Positions 51,465-61,300 of a DNA stretch of 64,000 bases are shown here, one piece after another (within the stretch, counting starts at the first letter, position 1; every line of letters begins with the position of its first letter). Source of the stretch: Actinocatenispora sp963805605 (GTDB lineage Bacteria > Actinomycetota > Actinomycetes > Mycobacteriales > Micromonosporaceae); NCBI GenBank assembly GCA_963805605.1, contig CAWDUX010000003.1, positions 248,001 to 312,000 of the forward strand. Reading direction: 5' to 3'. The translations under genes and the position numbers were made by a program. The notes under the pieces are model-generated. The model did not search any database and had not been told where the DNA came from. It saw only the letters and a list, made by a program, of their open reading frames with translations.

Positions 51465-52346
51465 TCAGGACAGTGCGGCGGCCAAGGCGCGCCGGCCGAT
51501 CCCACCCATCAGCGGATTGTCGGCAGAGTGGGCCAGAAACACCAGGGACAGTGCGATGGCCCAGCCGCGTGCCCGCTCCCAGGTGTCGGCGTCGGCTCGG
51601 CCGTACGCCTGCCGGAGGACGTCGCGCTGGTCGGCGGGGAACAGCATCCACGCCACGGACAGATCGGTGGCCGGATCACCGGAGGTGAGGTCACCGAAGT
51701 CGATCACCGCACTGATCCGACCCTCATCGACCAGAATGTTGGCCGGGTGCAGATCTGCGTGCAGCCATACCGGCGGACCGGCCCACGCCGGCACGGCGGT
51801 GACGGCCTCCCACTGCGCACGCACCGCGTCGTACTCGACCGAGTCGCCGAGCTGATCCAACTGGGTGACGACCCCCGAGGTCCGTTCGGCCAGCGGGATG
51901 CCGCGAAAGGCGTGCGCGGGTGCGTCCGGCGGTGCCGGGGTGTGCAGCGCGGCCAGGAACGCGCCCAGTTCGGCGGCGGCCGCATCCGGGTCGGCGGGAG
52001 GCGTGCGCGCGGCGACCTGGCCCGGCAGGTACGGCACCACACTCCACGGCCACGGGTAGCCCAGTGCCGGCCGGCCGACCCTGCTCGGCGTCGGTACGGG
52101 GAGTGGCAGGCGCTCGGCGTGCAGCGGAAGCCAGCGTTGCTCGTGGGCGATCAGTTCGGCGGCCATCGTGCGTCGGGGCAGTCGTACCAGCAACTGCGTG
52201 CCGAGCCGGCAGACCAGGTTGTCCCATCCGTTGGCCAGTACCTGGATGTCGAGCCCGGCGAGGTCCGGATGCTGGTCGAGCAGCAATCGGCGGACGAGCT
52301 CGACGGAGACCGGCATCTCGGAGGCCGGCATGCGGTGAACTGGCAC
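51465..52346 (-). CDS. Aminoglycoside phosphotransferase-fold (APH) protein
   Basis: 293 aa, reverse strand. Kinase-like fold: LANGWDNLVCRLGTQLLVRLP at the nucleotide site, VWLHADLHPANILVDEG with the catalytic Asp and Asn, and AVIDFGDLTSGDPATDLSVAW with the metal Asp. Such proteins phosphorylate small molecules; antibiotic resistance cannot be assumed. TATGGT (52358-52353, reverse) lies 6 bases before GTG 52346, suggesting a leaderless start; ATG 52331 is an alternative. Divergent from the inhibitor gene. Confidence 0.87.
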   Translation of the reverse strand: MPVHRMPASEMPVSVELVRRLLLDQHPDLAGLDIQVLANGWDNLVCRLGTQLLVRLPRRTMAAELIAHEQRWLPLHAERLPLPVPTPSRVGRPALGYPWPWSVVPYLPGQVAARTPPADPDAAAAELGAFLAALHTPAPPDAPAHAFRGIPLAERTSGVVTQLDQLGDSVEYDAVRAQWEAVTAVPAWAGPPVWLHADLHPANILVDEGRISAVIDFGDLTSGDPATDLSVAWMLFPADQRDVLRQAYGRADADTWERARGWAIALSLVFLAHSADNPLMGGIGRRALAAALS

Positions 52347-52542
52347 AGCGTGACCATACGGAACCTGCGTGACTGCGCGGCGCCCCGCCTGCCGGCCCTC
52401 GAGTGAACGCAGCGCCCACCGGCCGTCGTTGCGGAAAGTGGCTACATATGCGCTTAAGGTGACTATGCTGACCGCTACTCGTTGTTGGTGGTGAACGGGG
52501 CGAGCAGCTCCCGTCACCGTCGGACTTCCGGAGGGCAGGACC

Positions 52543-52995
52543 ATGACCGTGCTGTTGCGTCGCGCCGCTGTAGCAGGTGGCCTGATCCTGGCCGGACTGC
52601 TGGCCGGGGCACCGGCCGCACCGGCATCGCCGCCGACCAAGCCGGTAGCACCGATGCGACCCACCCCGATCGTCAGCCTCTACCCGCCCAGCGAACTGGT
52701 ACTCACCCGCTCCAGCGGAACCGAGGCCACCCACGTGCAGCGGGCAGTGTCGCTGCGGTGTACGCCGCTGCTGGGCGGCGACCACCCGAACGGGGCCGCG
52801 GCCTGCAACGCGCTCAACGCCGTGTCCGGGCACTTCACCGAGCTGACCGGTCGGCAGCTGTTCTGCACCGACATCTACGACCCGGTCACCGTCACCGTGC
52901 AGGGCGTCTGGCGCGGCAGCCTGGTCACCTACATTCAGACCTTCCCGAGCAACTGCGCCATGCTGCGCGAACGCGGTGCCGTCTTCGACTTCTGA
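52543..52995 (+). CDS. Subtilisin-inhibitor-like (SSI family) secreted protein with Asp at P1
   Basis: 150 aa with a signal peptide (about 1-29, LLRRAAVAGGLILAGLLAG then APAAPAS). Four Cys at 73, 88, 108 and 138 reproduce SSI spacing exactly (35-50 and 71-101). SLRCTPLLGGDHPNGAAACN and YDPVTVTVQGVWRG are family blocks. In SSI the reactive bond follows two residues after the third Cys (Met73-Val74); here that is Asp110-Ile111. Asp at P1 does not suit subtilisin, so target range is altered or lost. ATG 52543 has GGAGGGCAGG upstream; TATGCT at 52464-52469 may be the -10 box. Confidence 0.9.
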   Translation: MTVLLRRAAVAGGLILAGLLAGAPAAPASPPTKPVAPMRPTPIVSLYPPSELVLTRSSGTEATHVQRAVSLRCTPLLGGDHPNGAAACNALNAVSGHFTELTGRQLFCTDIYDPVTVTVQGVWRGSLVTYIQTFPSNCAMLRERGAVFDF

Positions 52996-53019
52996 CCGGC
53001 TCCGCCGCGGCAGTACCGC

Positions 53020-54247
53020 TCACCAGATGTCGGCTTTTCGTCGGGCCCGTCGGCGCAGCAGTACGACGATGATGATGGCCGCGAGGAGCAGGATGGCTGC
53101 CACGATGACGATGGCGGCGGTTCCGCTGTTGCGGTTTTTCGTTGTTGTGGTGCTGGCGGCTTCGGGGGTATGGCTGGTGGTCGGGGCCGCTTCGGGTTCG
53201 CCGAGCGGGTTGGCATTGACGTGGGGTACGTGTGCGGTCAGTGCCTTGACCGGGTCGACGATGCCGTAGCCGTACTGCGGGTTGCGTCCTGGGCTGCCGT
53301 GGTGGTCCGCGGTTGTGATGAGCCGGTTGATGACGTTCGCCGCGTCCAGGTCGGGGTACTTCGCGCGCACGAGCGCCGCAACCCCGGCCACGATGGCACT
53401 GGAGTCGCTGGTGCCGTTGCTGACGGTGTACGTCATCGTGGTGGCTACCGTGGGGTCGACGGTTGGACGAGATCGGTACGGTGATGTTCACTGGCCGGGG
53501 CGGCGAGAGCGACCTGCTTGCCCTGGGTGGCGTTGGCCCAAGCCTGTCCCGAGCGGTCGGTGCCGCTGACCGCGATGACACCGGGGACATTCGCGGGTTC
53601 TCCGACATGCTGTTGTCTGTGGCGCGTTGCCTGCGCCCGCAACCAGGACCACATCGTGGTCCAGCGCGTAGCGGATCGCTGATTCAGCGCAGTGATGTTC
53701 GTCCATCGGTGGTGTGCGGTGGAGCCGCGAGATGTTCACGACCTGGGCGCCATGGTCAGCGGCGTACCGGATGGCGGGGGCCATCGACTTGTACAGAGCA
53801 CTGGCTGCCACGTGAGTTGCGGTGACGCACAGCGGCATGATCTTAGCGTCGGGGGCGACGCCCAGTGCGTGGTCTGCGCTTCCGCCGCGCGCGGCGATGA
53901 TCCCGGCCATCTCGCGTGCCGTGACCAACAAAGTCATCTGAGGTCTCAAGATCGCGCGCGGACCCGAAGCAGTGGCCCTGGACGGTCTGGCCCTTCAGGT
54001 CGGCATGGGTGTCATCGACACCAGAGTCGATGACGGCAACGGTGACACCTTTGCCGACGCTGATCTGCTGTGCCTGTGGAATGTTGAGAGAGTCGAGGTA
54101 CCACTGGTCGCCGCGGACCGTTCCGGCGAACGCGGGGGACGGAACACTCACCAGGGCGGCGAGGGCCGCAGCGCAGGCCGCGATCATGACTCGGAGCATG
54201 CGGCGTTTCGGTTGCGACGATCGCGCGGCGGTAGCGGAGCGGTTCAT
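53020..54247 (-). pseudogene. Frameshifted mycosin (type VII secretion-associated subtilase)
   Basis: Reverse strand. The pieces join into one mycosin: signal peptide (IAACAAALAALVSVPSPAFA), Asp in VAVIDSGVDDTH, His in DDFVGHGT, the Ser block NGTSDSSAIVAGVAALV, and a C-terminal anchor (AAIVIVAAILLLAAIIIVV). The frame changes at about 53912, 53600-53620, 53485-53500 and 53455-53470, so no full product is made as written. All three catalytic residues survive in their local frames and codon use is normal, so the lesions are recent or are sequencing/assembly indels. The ATG at 54247 overlaps the upstream gene's TGA. Confidence 0.85.
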
Positions 54248-55629
54248 TCGATCCATCCTGTGGTGATGTCGTTCCGGCGGGTGCCCCAGATGTCGTCGTC
54301 ATCCTCGGTCAACCAGGTCTGGTATTCCTCGCTCTCCCCGGACTTTCCGCCGGTGCTGCCGTGCGGCATCATGCCCATCCCACTGGTTGGGCCGCCGGGT
54401 TTCGCGGACGCGCCAGATGGATTTTCCAGAGCTCCGGGTGGGGAGACCCGCGGTCCCATCGGAGCTGAGCCGGGCCGACTGTTCCACCAGCTCCGCTGCG
54501 GTGCGGTCGTGGTGGCCGGCACGCCGACTCCGCCGCGCCCACCCTCCGCCACCGCCTACGAGCAGCACCACCACCACCTCCACCAGGTGCGTAACCGCCG
54601 ATACCGCTGCTCGGAAGCCCAGGATCTGGTGGCTGGGGGAGTAGATGCCGGAACTGCTCGCCAGCGCACTCCCTGGATCGGTCGAGTAGCTTCCGGGGGT
54701 GCCCACCTTCGGCGGGCCGAGGACCTCGTGCGGCGCACGCGCGTCCGGCAACGTAGCAGACGAGCCGCTGCTGCCGTAGGTTGAGGAAGGCAACCCACCG
54801 ATGGAAGGACTACCGCCTCCAGCCGCGCCGGGGCATACGCCGATTCCATCGCCGGAAGGTGTGTGCGAGGGCGCGTGCTCGTGAGTCTCGCAGCTCCGGA
54901 TCCGGCAATGTCGCGTCTGCGTTGGACCTGGGAGGCGGAGTGGGTGTGCGAGTACTGGTTGAGGAGTTGTTCGCGGGCGCTGTGGGCGGTGGCCTGGTGC
55001 CCGGCGTACCAGCGTTTGATGGCGGCCGTCCTGACCAGGTCGTCCTGGTCGGTGATGGCATTGCGTTCGCCGGCTGAGGTGAGGTCGGTGCGGTAGCTGC
55101 CGTCGTGCCGGGTACGCACGCCGTTCGCGTAGCTGTCGCTGTCGGCGTTCAGCGCCTTGTGGAGGAACTCGTAGTCGCCGTAGGCGGAGCGATTTCCCTG
55201 GTAGTCCTGGTAGAGGCCGTCGCCGCCGCTATTACCCCGGGAGAGGTTGCCGGGCAGGTTGCCACCCTGGAACACCGGGATCGGAATGGTGCTGATCGCC
55301 TCGTGGATGCTGGCCGAGCAGTGTCGCAAGAGCCCAGGCATCTGCTCGTAGTTCCCGGCGATTTTCGTGATGCTCTGCGCACTCTTGCGCCACTGCTGGT
55401 GGCAGGCGTCGGCCGCGTCTCCGGTCCACCGGCCGTCGAGGCAGTCGTCCCAGATCTTGTTGAACCGGTCGTGGAAAGCTTCCAGGTTGTGGACGTACGA
55501 GCTCCAGACGCTGGCCATGTCGTCGAGTACGTCACCGCGTGCTGCCAGCGGGATCTGGCGGACCACCCGTTCCCACGGCTCGCCGGAGATGCCTGCGCCG
55601 CCGTCGCCGTGCGAGGCTGCCTGCTCCAT
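54244..55629 (-). pseudogene. Frameshifted WXG/PPE-type secretion substrate
   Basis: Reverse strand; ATG 55629 behind AGGAG. The first 240 or so codons are intact: a helical domain with VHNLEAFHDRFNKIWDDCLD and a WTG turn (GRWTGDAADACHQQW) as in WXG100/PPE-like proteins. The Gly/Ser-rich second half changes frame near 54865-54885, 54605-54625 and 54530-54560; frame 0 meets a stop at 54556-54558. The true C-terminus, EEYQTWLTEDDDDIWG and ending ITTGWIE, is back in the original frame at 54244. Same explanation as for the mycosin: recent decay or indel errors. Confidence 0.75.
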
Positions 55630-55646
55630 AGTGGACTCCTCTCCGC

Positions 55647-56141
55647 TCAGTTCTTGGATGACGGCGCGGAACCGCCGGCGAGCAGCGAGGTCATCATCTT
55701 CTTCGACAGCTCGGTGTTGGAGTCCTCGTTGGTTTCGTAGAACTTCGCGGCAGCTTCCAGCGCACCGGCCATCCGCGTGATCAGCGCGACGGCACGCCCG
55801 CCGTCCTTGACTGCGTCCTGGTAGGCGTCGTCGGTGCGCATCTGTAGCCGGTCGGCCTCGGTGAAACGACCGTACGGGTTGAGCCAGTCGGTGGTCGCGC
55901 CGCTGGTCACGCCCTTGCTCTCGGCCACCGAGTGGTCGTAGCCCTTGTGGTCCATCCGCTTCTTACGCTCGGCGGCCACGTTGTGCAGCGTGTCGAGGGT
56001 GTGGTTCTTCATGTGGTTCTTGAATGCGCCGACGCAGTCCTTCTGCATGTCCTGGGCGAGCTGCCGCAGCTGGTGGGCGGCGTCGCGCAGATCGTACGGA
56101 TCGTGCTGCTGCTTGGCGCCGGCGTGCTTCCGGTCTCCCAC
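55647..56141 (-). CDS. Small helical protein, probable partner of the WXG-type gene
   Basis: 164 aa, reverse strand, GTG start with GGGGAGAA upstream. Almost entirely helical and charged: YDLRDAAHQLRQLAQDMQKD at the N-terminus and VALITRMAGALEAAAKFYE near the C-terminus. YETNE after the last helix fits the Y-x3-D/E secretion signal of type VII substrates. It lies 17 bases before the WXG-type gene, as in EsxB/EsxA- or PE/PPE-type pairs. No signal peptide. Intact, unlike its two downstream neighbours. Confidence 0.65.
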   Translation of the reverse strand: MGDRKHAGAKQQHDPYDLRDAAHQLRQLAQDMQKDCVGAFKNHMKNHTLDTLHNVAAERKKRMDHKGYDHSVAESKGVTSGATTDWLNPYGRFTEADRLQMRTDDAYQDAVKDGGRAVALITRMAGALEAAAKFYETNEDSNTELSKKMMTSLLAGGSAPSSKN

Positions 56142-56279
56142 GATGTTCTCCCCGTCGGCCGATGCGTACGACGGGAATGAACTTAGCGCAATGGATCAAG
56201 TACACAGACGCGCAGTGGTCTTTCGATATGTGTGCTGCTCAGCCAGCGGTAACGTCGGTGCACCGGAGCCAGGAACGGC

Positions 56280-56504
56280 TCAACGGCCGTCGAGTTCCCC
56301 GCTCCGCACGCAACCCAGGAACGCGGCCCACGGCGTACCGGCGACGACGATCGTGCCACCGTCGCGGTCCTTGGTGTCGCGGATGGCCACCCGGTCTGTC
56401 CGGTCGATGAAGGGCCCCGCCTCGACGCAGTTGCCGCCCCCACTGGTACTGCGAGTGCTGACGTGCCACCGCACTTCGGTCAGATCGGCGCTGGCCTGGT
56501 TCAT
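56280..56504 (-). CDS. DUF397 protein
   Basis: 74 aa, reverse strand. VRWHVSTRSTSGGGNCVEAG, VAIRDTKDRDGGTIVVAG and WAAFLGCVRSGE are the DUF397 pattern. It overlaps the XRE regulator by 4 bases. In streptomycetes such XRE/DUF397 pairs control development or antibiotic production and may work as a regulator with its antagonist. Confidence 0.93.
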   Translation of the reverse strand: MNQASADLTEVRWHVSTRSTSGGGNCVEAGPFIDRTDRVAIRDTKDRDGGTIVVAGTPWAAFLGCVRSGELDGR

Positions 56505-57388
56505 GACAGCTCCTTCAGCCTTGCCTCGATGAAGGCGCGGGACGAATTGGCATCGAGTGTAACGCTCAGAAGGTTGTCGAAGACGCTCCGGAACCGCTCT
56601 GCAGTATCGGCTTCGACATAGAGCGCGCCCGCCAGCGTGTCGACGTAGCCGATCTGCGGAAACGGATCGGCCATCTCGCAGATATAGAAAGAGCTGGTGG
56701 GGCTCGCGTGGGCGCCCTGCGAGAAGGGCAGCACGCGGATATCCACTGTGGACTCATTAGCGAATTCGAGTAGAGACCGGAGCTGGCCCTGCATGATCTC
56801 GGCGCCTCCTACCTCGCGTCGCAGACATGCCTCGTCGAGGATGACGGTGAACCGCAACGGTGGCTTTCGGGTGAGTGCCGACTGTCGATCGATGCGGAGG
56901 CGGACCCAGCGTTCCACGTGGTCATCGGATTCGTGCCAATCGGCGGCCCGGATGGTCGCGCGGGCATAGTCCTGGGTCTGGAGCAGGCCGGGGATGACGA
57001 CCTGGTGGTACGTGTCGATCCTCAACGCACGAGCTTCGAGCCAGGCCATGTCGATCAGCGAGCTGTCCACGTCCGCGAGGTACTGGTCCCACCAGCCTGG
57101 CTCGACGATGTCGCGGCTGAGCTTGGTCAGGAACTGGCGCTGGGCTGTGTTATGGACGCCGTAGAGATCCAGCAGAGCGGCGACATCCGGCGTGCGAGCA
57201 GGGTAGATGCCGATCTCAAAACGGGTCACGGTCGATGCGTCGCGCTGCAGGTACCTGCCTGCCTCTTCCGCAGTGATGCCGCGTGCCTCGCGGAGCCGGC
57301 GGAGTCCCTGGCCGAGCCACTGTGCGCGCATGGTCGGCTTGGGCTTACCGGAACTGTCCTTGGCGACGGGGAACTTCCGCTTCGGCAT
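56501..57388 (-). CDS. XRE-family regulator with DUF5753 (Scr1/WhiJ-like)
   Basis: 295 aa, reverse strand. HTH at about 25-80 (LRRLREARGITAEEAGRYLQ, then RDASTVTRFEIG). A C-terminal DUF5753-type domain follows: YHQVVIPGLLQTQDYARATI, RQSALTRKPPLRFTVILDEA and FYICEMADPFPQIGYVDTLAG. It partners with the DUF397 gene and is divergent from an unknown gene at 57559. Confidence 0.93.
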   Translation of the reverse strand: MPKRKFPVAKDSSGKPKPTMRAQWLGQGLRRLREARGITAEEAGRYLQRDASTVTRFEIGIYPARTPDVAALLDLYGVHNTAQRQFLTKLSRDIVEPGWWDQYLADVDSSLIDMAWLEARALRIDTYHQVVIPGLLQTQDYARATIRAADWHESDDHVERWVRLRIDRQSALTRKPPLRFTVILDEACLRREVGGAEIMQGQLRSLLEFANESTVDIRVLPFSQGAHASPTSSFYICEMADPFPQIGYVDTLAGALYVEADTAERFRSVFDNLLSVTLDANSSRAFIEARLKELS

Positions 57389-57558
57389 GTCGATCCTCTC
57401 CAGCAGGCTGCGGGGTCCGACGCAGACTGACTGACAAGCTAGGAACTAGCACTAAAACTCTATGCACTCTTGCACAGAAGTCGAGAATAGTCCATGATGC
57501 GTATCTGTCCAGTTACGGTGCGCGCTTACGGGTGCGCGGAGTGAGTAGGGAGGCTCAG
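57389..57558. promoter_or_regulatory. A/T-rich divergent promoter region
   Basis: The stretch 57430-57490 is unusually A/T-rich for this genome. CTAG occurs at about 57440 and 57449, and TGCAC is directly repeated as TGCACTCTTGCAC near 57463-57475. These are candidate operator sequences for the XRE protein; individual promoters could not be fixed. Confidence 0.45.
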
Positions 57559-58200
57559 ATGAGCGACGGGGCGCGGGACCGGACCACGGTGGTCAGCCGG
57601 GCGGCGATCGAGTTCGCGGTCGAGTCGGCGTACGAGAGTCGGATCGGTACGGTGGCGCGGCTGGCCGCCGAAGCAGCCGACGAGGACGGCTTCGTCGCCG
57701 TACTGCCGGCGGCCTCGGTGTTCGGCCCGGACTTCCGCGACCATCTCTACGGGGTGCGTGGGCTGCGACCCGACGCCGCCGGGCGACCCCTGCTGGAACA
57801 GCTGACCTACACCCACGACGCCGAACTGGTGGTGCACTTCCTGCGCCGCTCACCTGCGCACGAGTGGCTGGCCCTGTCCTGCGTACCGCGCAACGACGGC
57901 ACCCGGTGCCGACGGCTGTTCACCACCGAGGACGGCACCAGCGGACGGCTGAAGTCGGCCCTGCTCACCTACGCCTTCCAAGGAAACCGGGAAGGCATCG
58001 GGGCGCTGGGCCGTACGCTCGCGCGCGGCGCGCTGCCCTGGTTCGCCGACGAGTTCACCGAAGCGGTGGCCGAGGGCATGTTCACCCCGCTGTGGTGGGG
58101 CAGCCTGCTCTACCCGGGCGGGCTTGACGACGACACCGACCATGTCGAGGTGGACGTGGCCGCCATCCGCCAGGTCACCGCGACCGTGCCGGTCGGCTGA
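57559..58200 (+). CDS. Conserved-looking protein of unknown function
   Basis: 213 aa, soluble, no signal peptide. ATG 57559 has GGGAGG 5 bases upstream and codon use is strongly coding. Visible blocks are VSRAAIEFAVESAYESRIGT, DGFVAVLPAASVFGPDFRDH and ADEFTEAVAEGMFTPLWWG. I do not recognise a family. Divergence from the XRE gene suggests it may be the regulated gene. Confidence 0.75.
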   Translation: MSDGARDRTTVVSRAAIEFAVESAYESRIGTVARLAAEAADEDGFVAVLPAASVFGPDFRDHLYGVRGLRPDAAGRPLLEQLTYTHDAELVVHFLRRSPAHEWLALSCVPRNDGTRCRRLFTTEDGTSGRLKSALLTYAFQGNREGIGALGRTLARGALPWFADEFTEAVAEGMFTPLWWGSLLYPGGLDDDTDHVEVDVAAIRQVTATVPVG

Positions 58201-58283
58201 ACAGCAGATCTGCCTCCAGCGGGCGCCGACAGCAGCGTTCATGTCGCCCTGCGTCGACCGTCCTGTTCATGGACTACCGGCCT

Positions 58284-58301
58284 GTACTTTGCTAGAAGTA
58301 C
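58284..58301. promoter_or_regulatory. Palindrome upstream of the AfsR-type regulator
   Basis: GTACTT and AAGTAC flank a 6-base centre. It lies about 90 bases before the regulator's start in a gap (58201-58391) with no gene. A possible operator. Confidence 0.4.
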
Positions 58302-58391
58302 GAATGACGAGCGCGGACAGGGCCGCGGGGCCCCGCCACCCTGCCTCCAGCAGCTGACTGCCGGGTGGGACAGCGTGGCGAGGGAGAGGCA

Positions 58392-61300
58392 TTGCGGTTC
58401 TTCGTACTCGGCCCGGTCGAAGCGCAGATGAACGACTGCCCCGTCCGGCTCACCGGCGGTCGGACCCGCGCCATGCTGGCGACACTGCTACTCAACGAGG
58501 GCAGGGTGTGTCCGGCCGCCCAGCTCATCGACGCGATCTGGGGCACCGAACCGCCGTCCAGCGCACCGACCCAGCTGCACATCGTGGCGTCCCGGCTGCG
58601 CGCGGCCATGCAGGCCACCGGCTGTCCCACCGAGCAGAACGTCATCACCCGCTCGCCCGGCTACCTGCTGCGCGCCAACCGGTGCGATTTGTACGACTTC
58701 CGGACCCTGGCGGTGCAGGCGGCGCAGGAGGCGGCCGCCGACCGGTGGCGCTCCGCACTGGCCAGCTACCGGGAGGCGCTGGCCCTGTGGCGTGGCCGCG
58801 CCTGCATGGACGTCACCGCACCAGGTGTCGTGGTCGCGGCCCAGGCACTGGACACCGAACGCACCGCGGTCACCGAACGCTACCTGGCCACCGCGCTGCT
58901 GGCCGGCGCGTACGACGACGTACTGGTCGAAGCGACCCGGCTGCTCGCGGCCGAGCCGCTGCGCGAACGGCTGCACTACCTGCTGATGGCCGCGCACGCG
59001 CTGGCCGGACGTGCCGCCGACGCGTTGGCCGTGTACCGGTCCGCCCGCGCCGCGCTGACCAGCGAACTGGGTCTGGAACCCGGCCCGGAGCTGTCCAACC
59101 TCGAACGTGCCGTACTGCGCGGCGAACGCGACTCCAGCGCCCCGATCCTGCGCCGGTGGGCAGCGAACAAGACCGCAGCCACCGACACCGGAAGCGGCGG
59201 GCACTGCGCGGCGCAGGCCGGCCCGGCATACACGCCGGGGCGACCGTGGGAACTGCCCGCCGACATCCCGGACTTCGTCGGACGACCCGACGAGCTGGCC
59301 CGCATCGGCGCGGCGTTGAGCGCGCAGCGGGGTGACGGTGCCGCGCCGGCGCTGGTGTCGATCTCCGGGCTCGGGGGAGTGGGCAAGACGGCGCTTGCGG
59401 TACGGGCCGCTCGACGGTTCCGGTCGCTGTACCCCGACGGTTGCCTGTTCGCCACCCTGGGCGGTGGACAGGACGCGCCGCGAGACGCCCCGGCCGTACT
59501 CGGCTCCCTGCTGCGGTCGCTGGGGATACCGGGCCCCGCGCTACCCGACGACCCGGACGCCCGCGTCGGGCTGTACCGCTCGATGCTCAGCGACCGTCGG
59601 CTGCTGGTGGTGCTCGACGACGCCCTGGACGAACAGCACGTACGGCCGCTGCTGCCGCCCTCCGGCGGATCGGCAGCGCTGATCACCAGCCGGCGTTCGT
59701 TGAGCGGGCTGGACGGTGTCACCGCCATCAGCCTGGACGTGCTGAGCCATGACGACGCGACCGAACTGCTGTCCCGACTCGTCGACCGGGACTGGCGGGC
59801 CGACGAACTGGACTCGGTGCACCAGCTGGTCGGCCTGTGCGGGCGGCTGCCCCTGGCGCTGCGGGTGGTGGGCGCCCGTCTGTCGCACCGCGCGGACCTG
59901 TCACCGGACCGACTGGCGCACCGGCTGGTCGACGAACGGAGCCGGTTGAGTGAACTCAGCTCCGGTGACCGCGACATCCGGGCCTGCCTGGCCGCCAGCT
60001 ACCGCCGGCTGACCCCACCGGCCGCCCGACTGCTGCGTATCACCGCCGCCCTGCCCACCCCGACCTTCCCGCTCTGGATGGCAGCGGCCGTGACCGGCGT
60101 CGACCCGTGCGATGCCGAGCGTTACCTGGACCACCTGATCGAGGCGCAACTGGTGCAGGCGCCGCAGCTTGAGGTGGATGGCTCACCCCGATACACGGTG
60201 CACGACCTGGTCCGGCTGTTCGCGGCCGAACGGCTCGCGGCTGAAGACCAGCCCGCGGTCCGAGAACAGGCACTGCGGCAGGGGTACCGGGCGTTGCTGG
60301 TTCACCTGGATGCGATGGATGCCGCCCTGCCCAGCCGGATGTTCCCCGTGCCGGGCGAGTCGGGGCCCCGGCCGGTACCGGGCCCGCACCCGCTCGCCTG
60401 GTTCGAACAGGAACGGGCTCTGCTGACCGCCGCCATCGTCCACACCACCACAATGGGTTGGTGGGAGCTGGCCTGGCGACTCGCCGTCACCGTCACCAAC
60501 GCGGCGGACCTGAGCGGCTGCGCCCGCGACTGGGACGACACCGTCAGCGGCGTCCTGGACGCGGTGAAGGACGCCCCGATCGAACCGGAAGCACTGCCCG
60601 CGCTGTTGCTCGGCCACGGGCTGCTGCTGCGCGCATCCGGCCAGGAAGAAACCGCGCTGCCGGTGCTACGGGAGGCCCGGTGGCGCTACCGGCGACTGGG
60701 TGACACCCACCGTGCTGCCGTCGCCGCCACCGGATACGGCAGCGCCGCCCGCACGCTCGGCCAGCGCCGGATCGCGCGGTGCGTGCTGCGCTGGGCCCTC
60801 GACCGGTTCGTCGACATCGGTGGCACCGACCAGCAGGGCTGGGCACACCTGGGGTTGGCGAACCTGTCGCTGGAACACGACACCGACCGGGACGCCGCGC
60901 TGCGCTCCTACCACCGGGCACTGGAACAGCTGCGCCGGGCCGGGGACCGCCGCGGTGAGGCGAACGCCCTGGGCTGCATCGCGCAGATGCAGGCGACACC
61001 GGCCGGGGCGGTCAGCTACCTGCAGGCCGCGATCAGCACCTTCTCCGCCATCGGCGACATCGGCAACCGGGCGGTCGCGGAGTACATGCTGGCCCGTGCG
61101 TGTATCCGGACCGGGCGGATGCAGCACGCCGAGGCGCTGATCAGCCGATCCGAGCAGACCCTGACCGGCATCCGGCACGAAGCCGGCATCGCCCAGGTAC
61201 GGATCGTGCGCGCTGAACTGCTGCTGGCCCAGGGCGCTGCGCCGGAGGCGGTGCAGGTTCTGGAATCAGCCGTCGGTGCATTCCGCGGTCTGGGCGTCCC

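Noticed and set aside
51465..52346. Antibiotic resistance gene
   Set aside because: Only the APH kinase fold can be supported; many such proteins act on sugars, choline or other metabolites.
54810..55061. Separate small gene on the reverse strand
   Set aside because: It is the out-of-frame reading of the frameshifted WXG-type gene.
53463..55780. Several forward-strand open frames across the mycosin/WXG region
   Set aside because: They are antisense to recognisable protein blocks and have no plausible domains.
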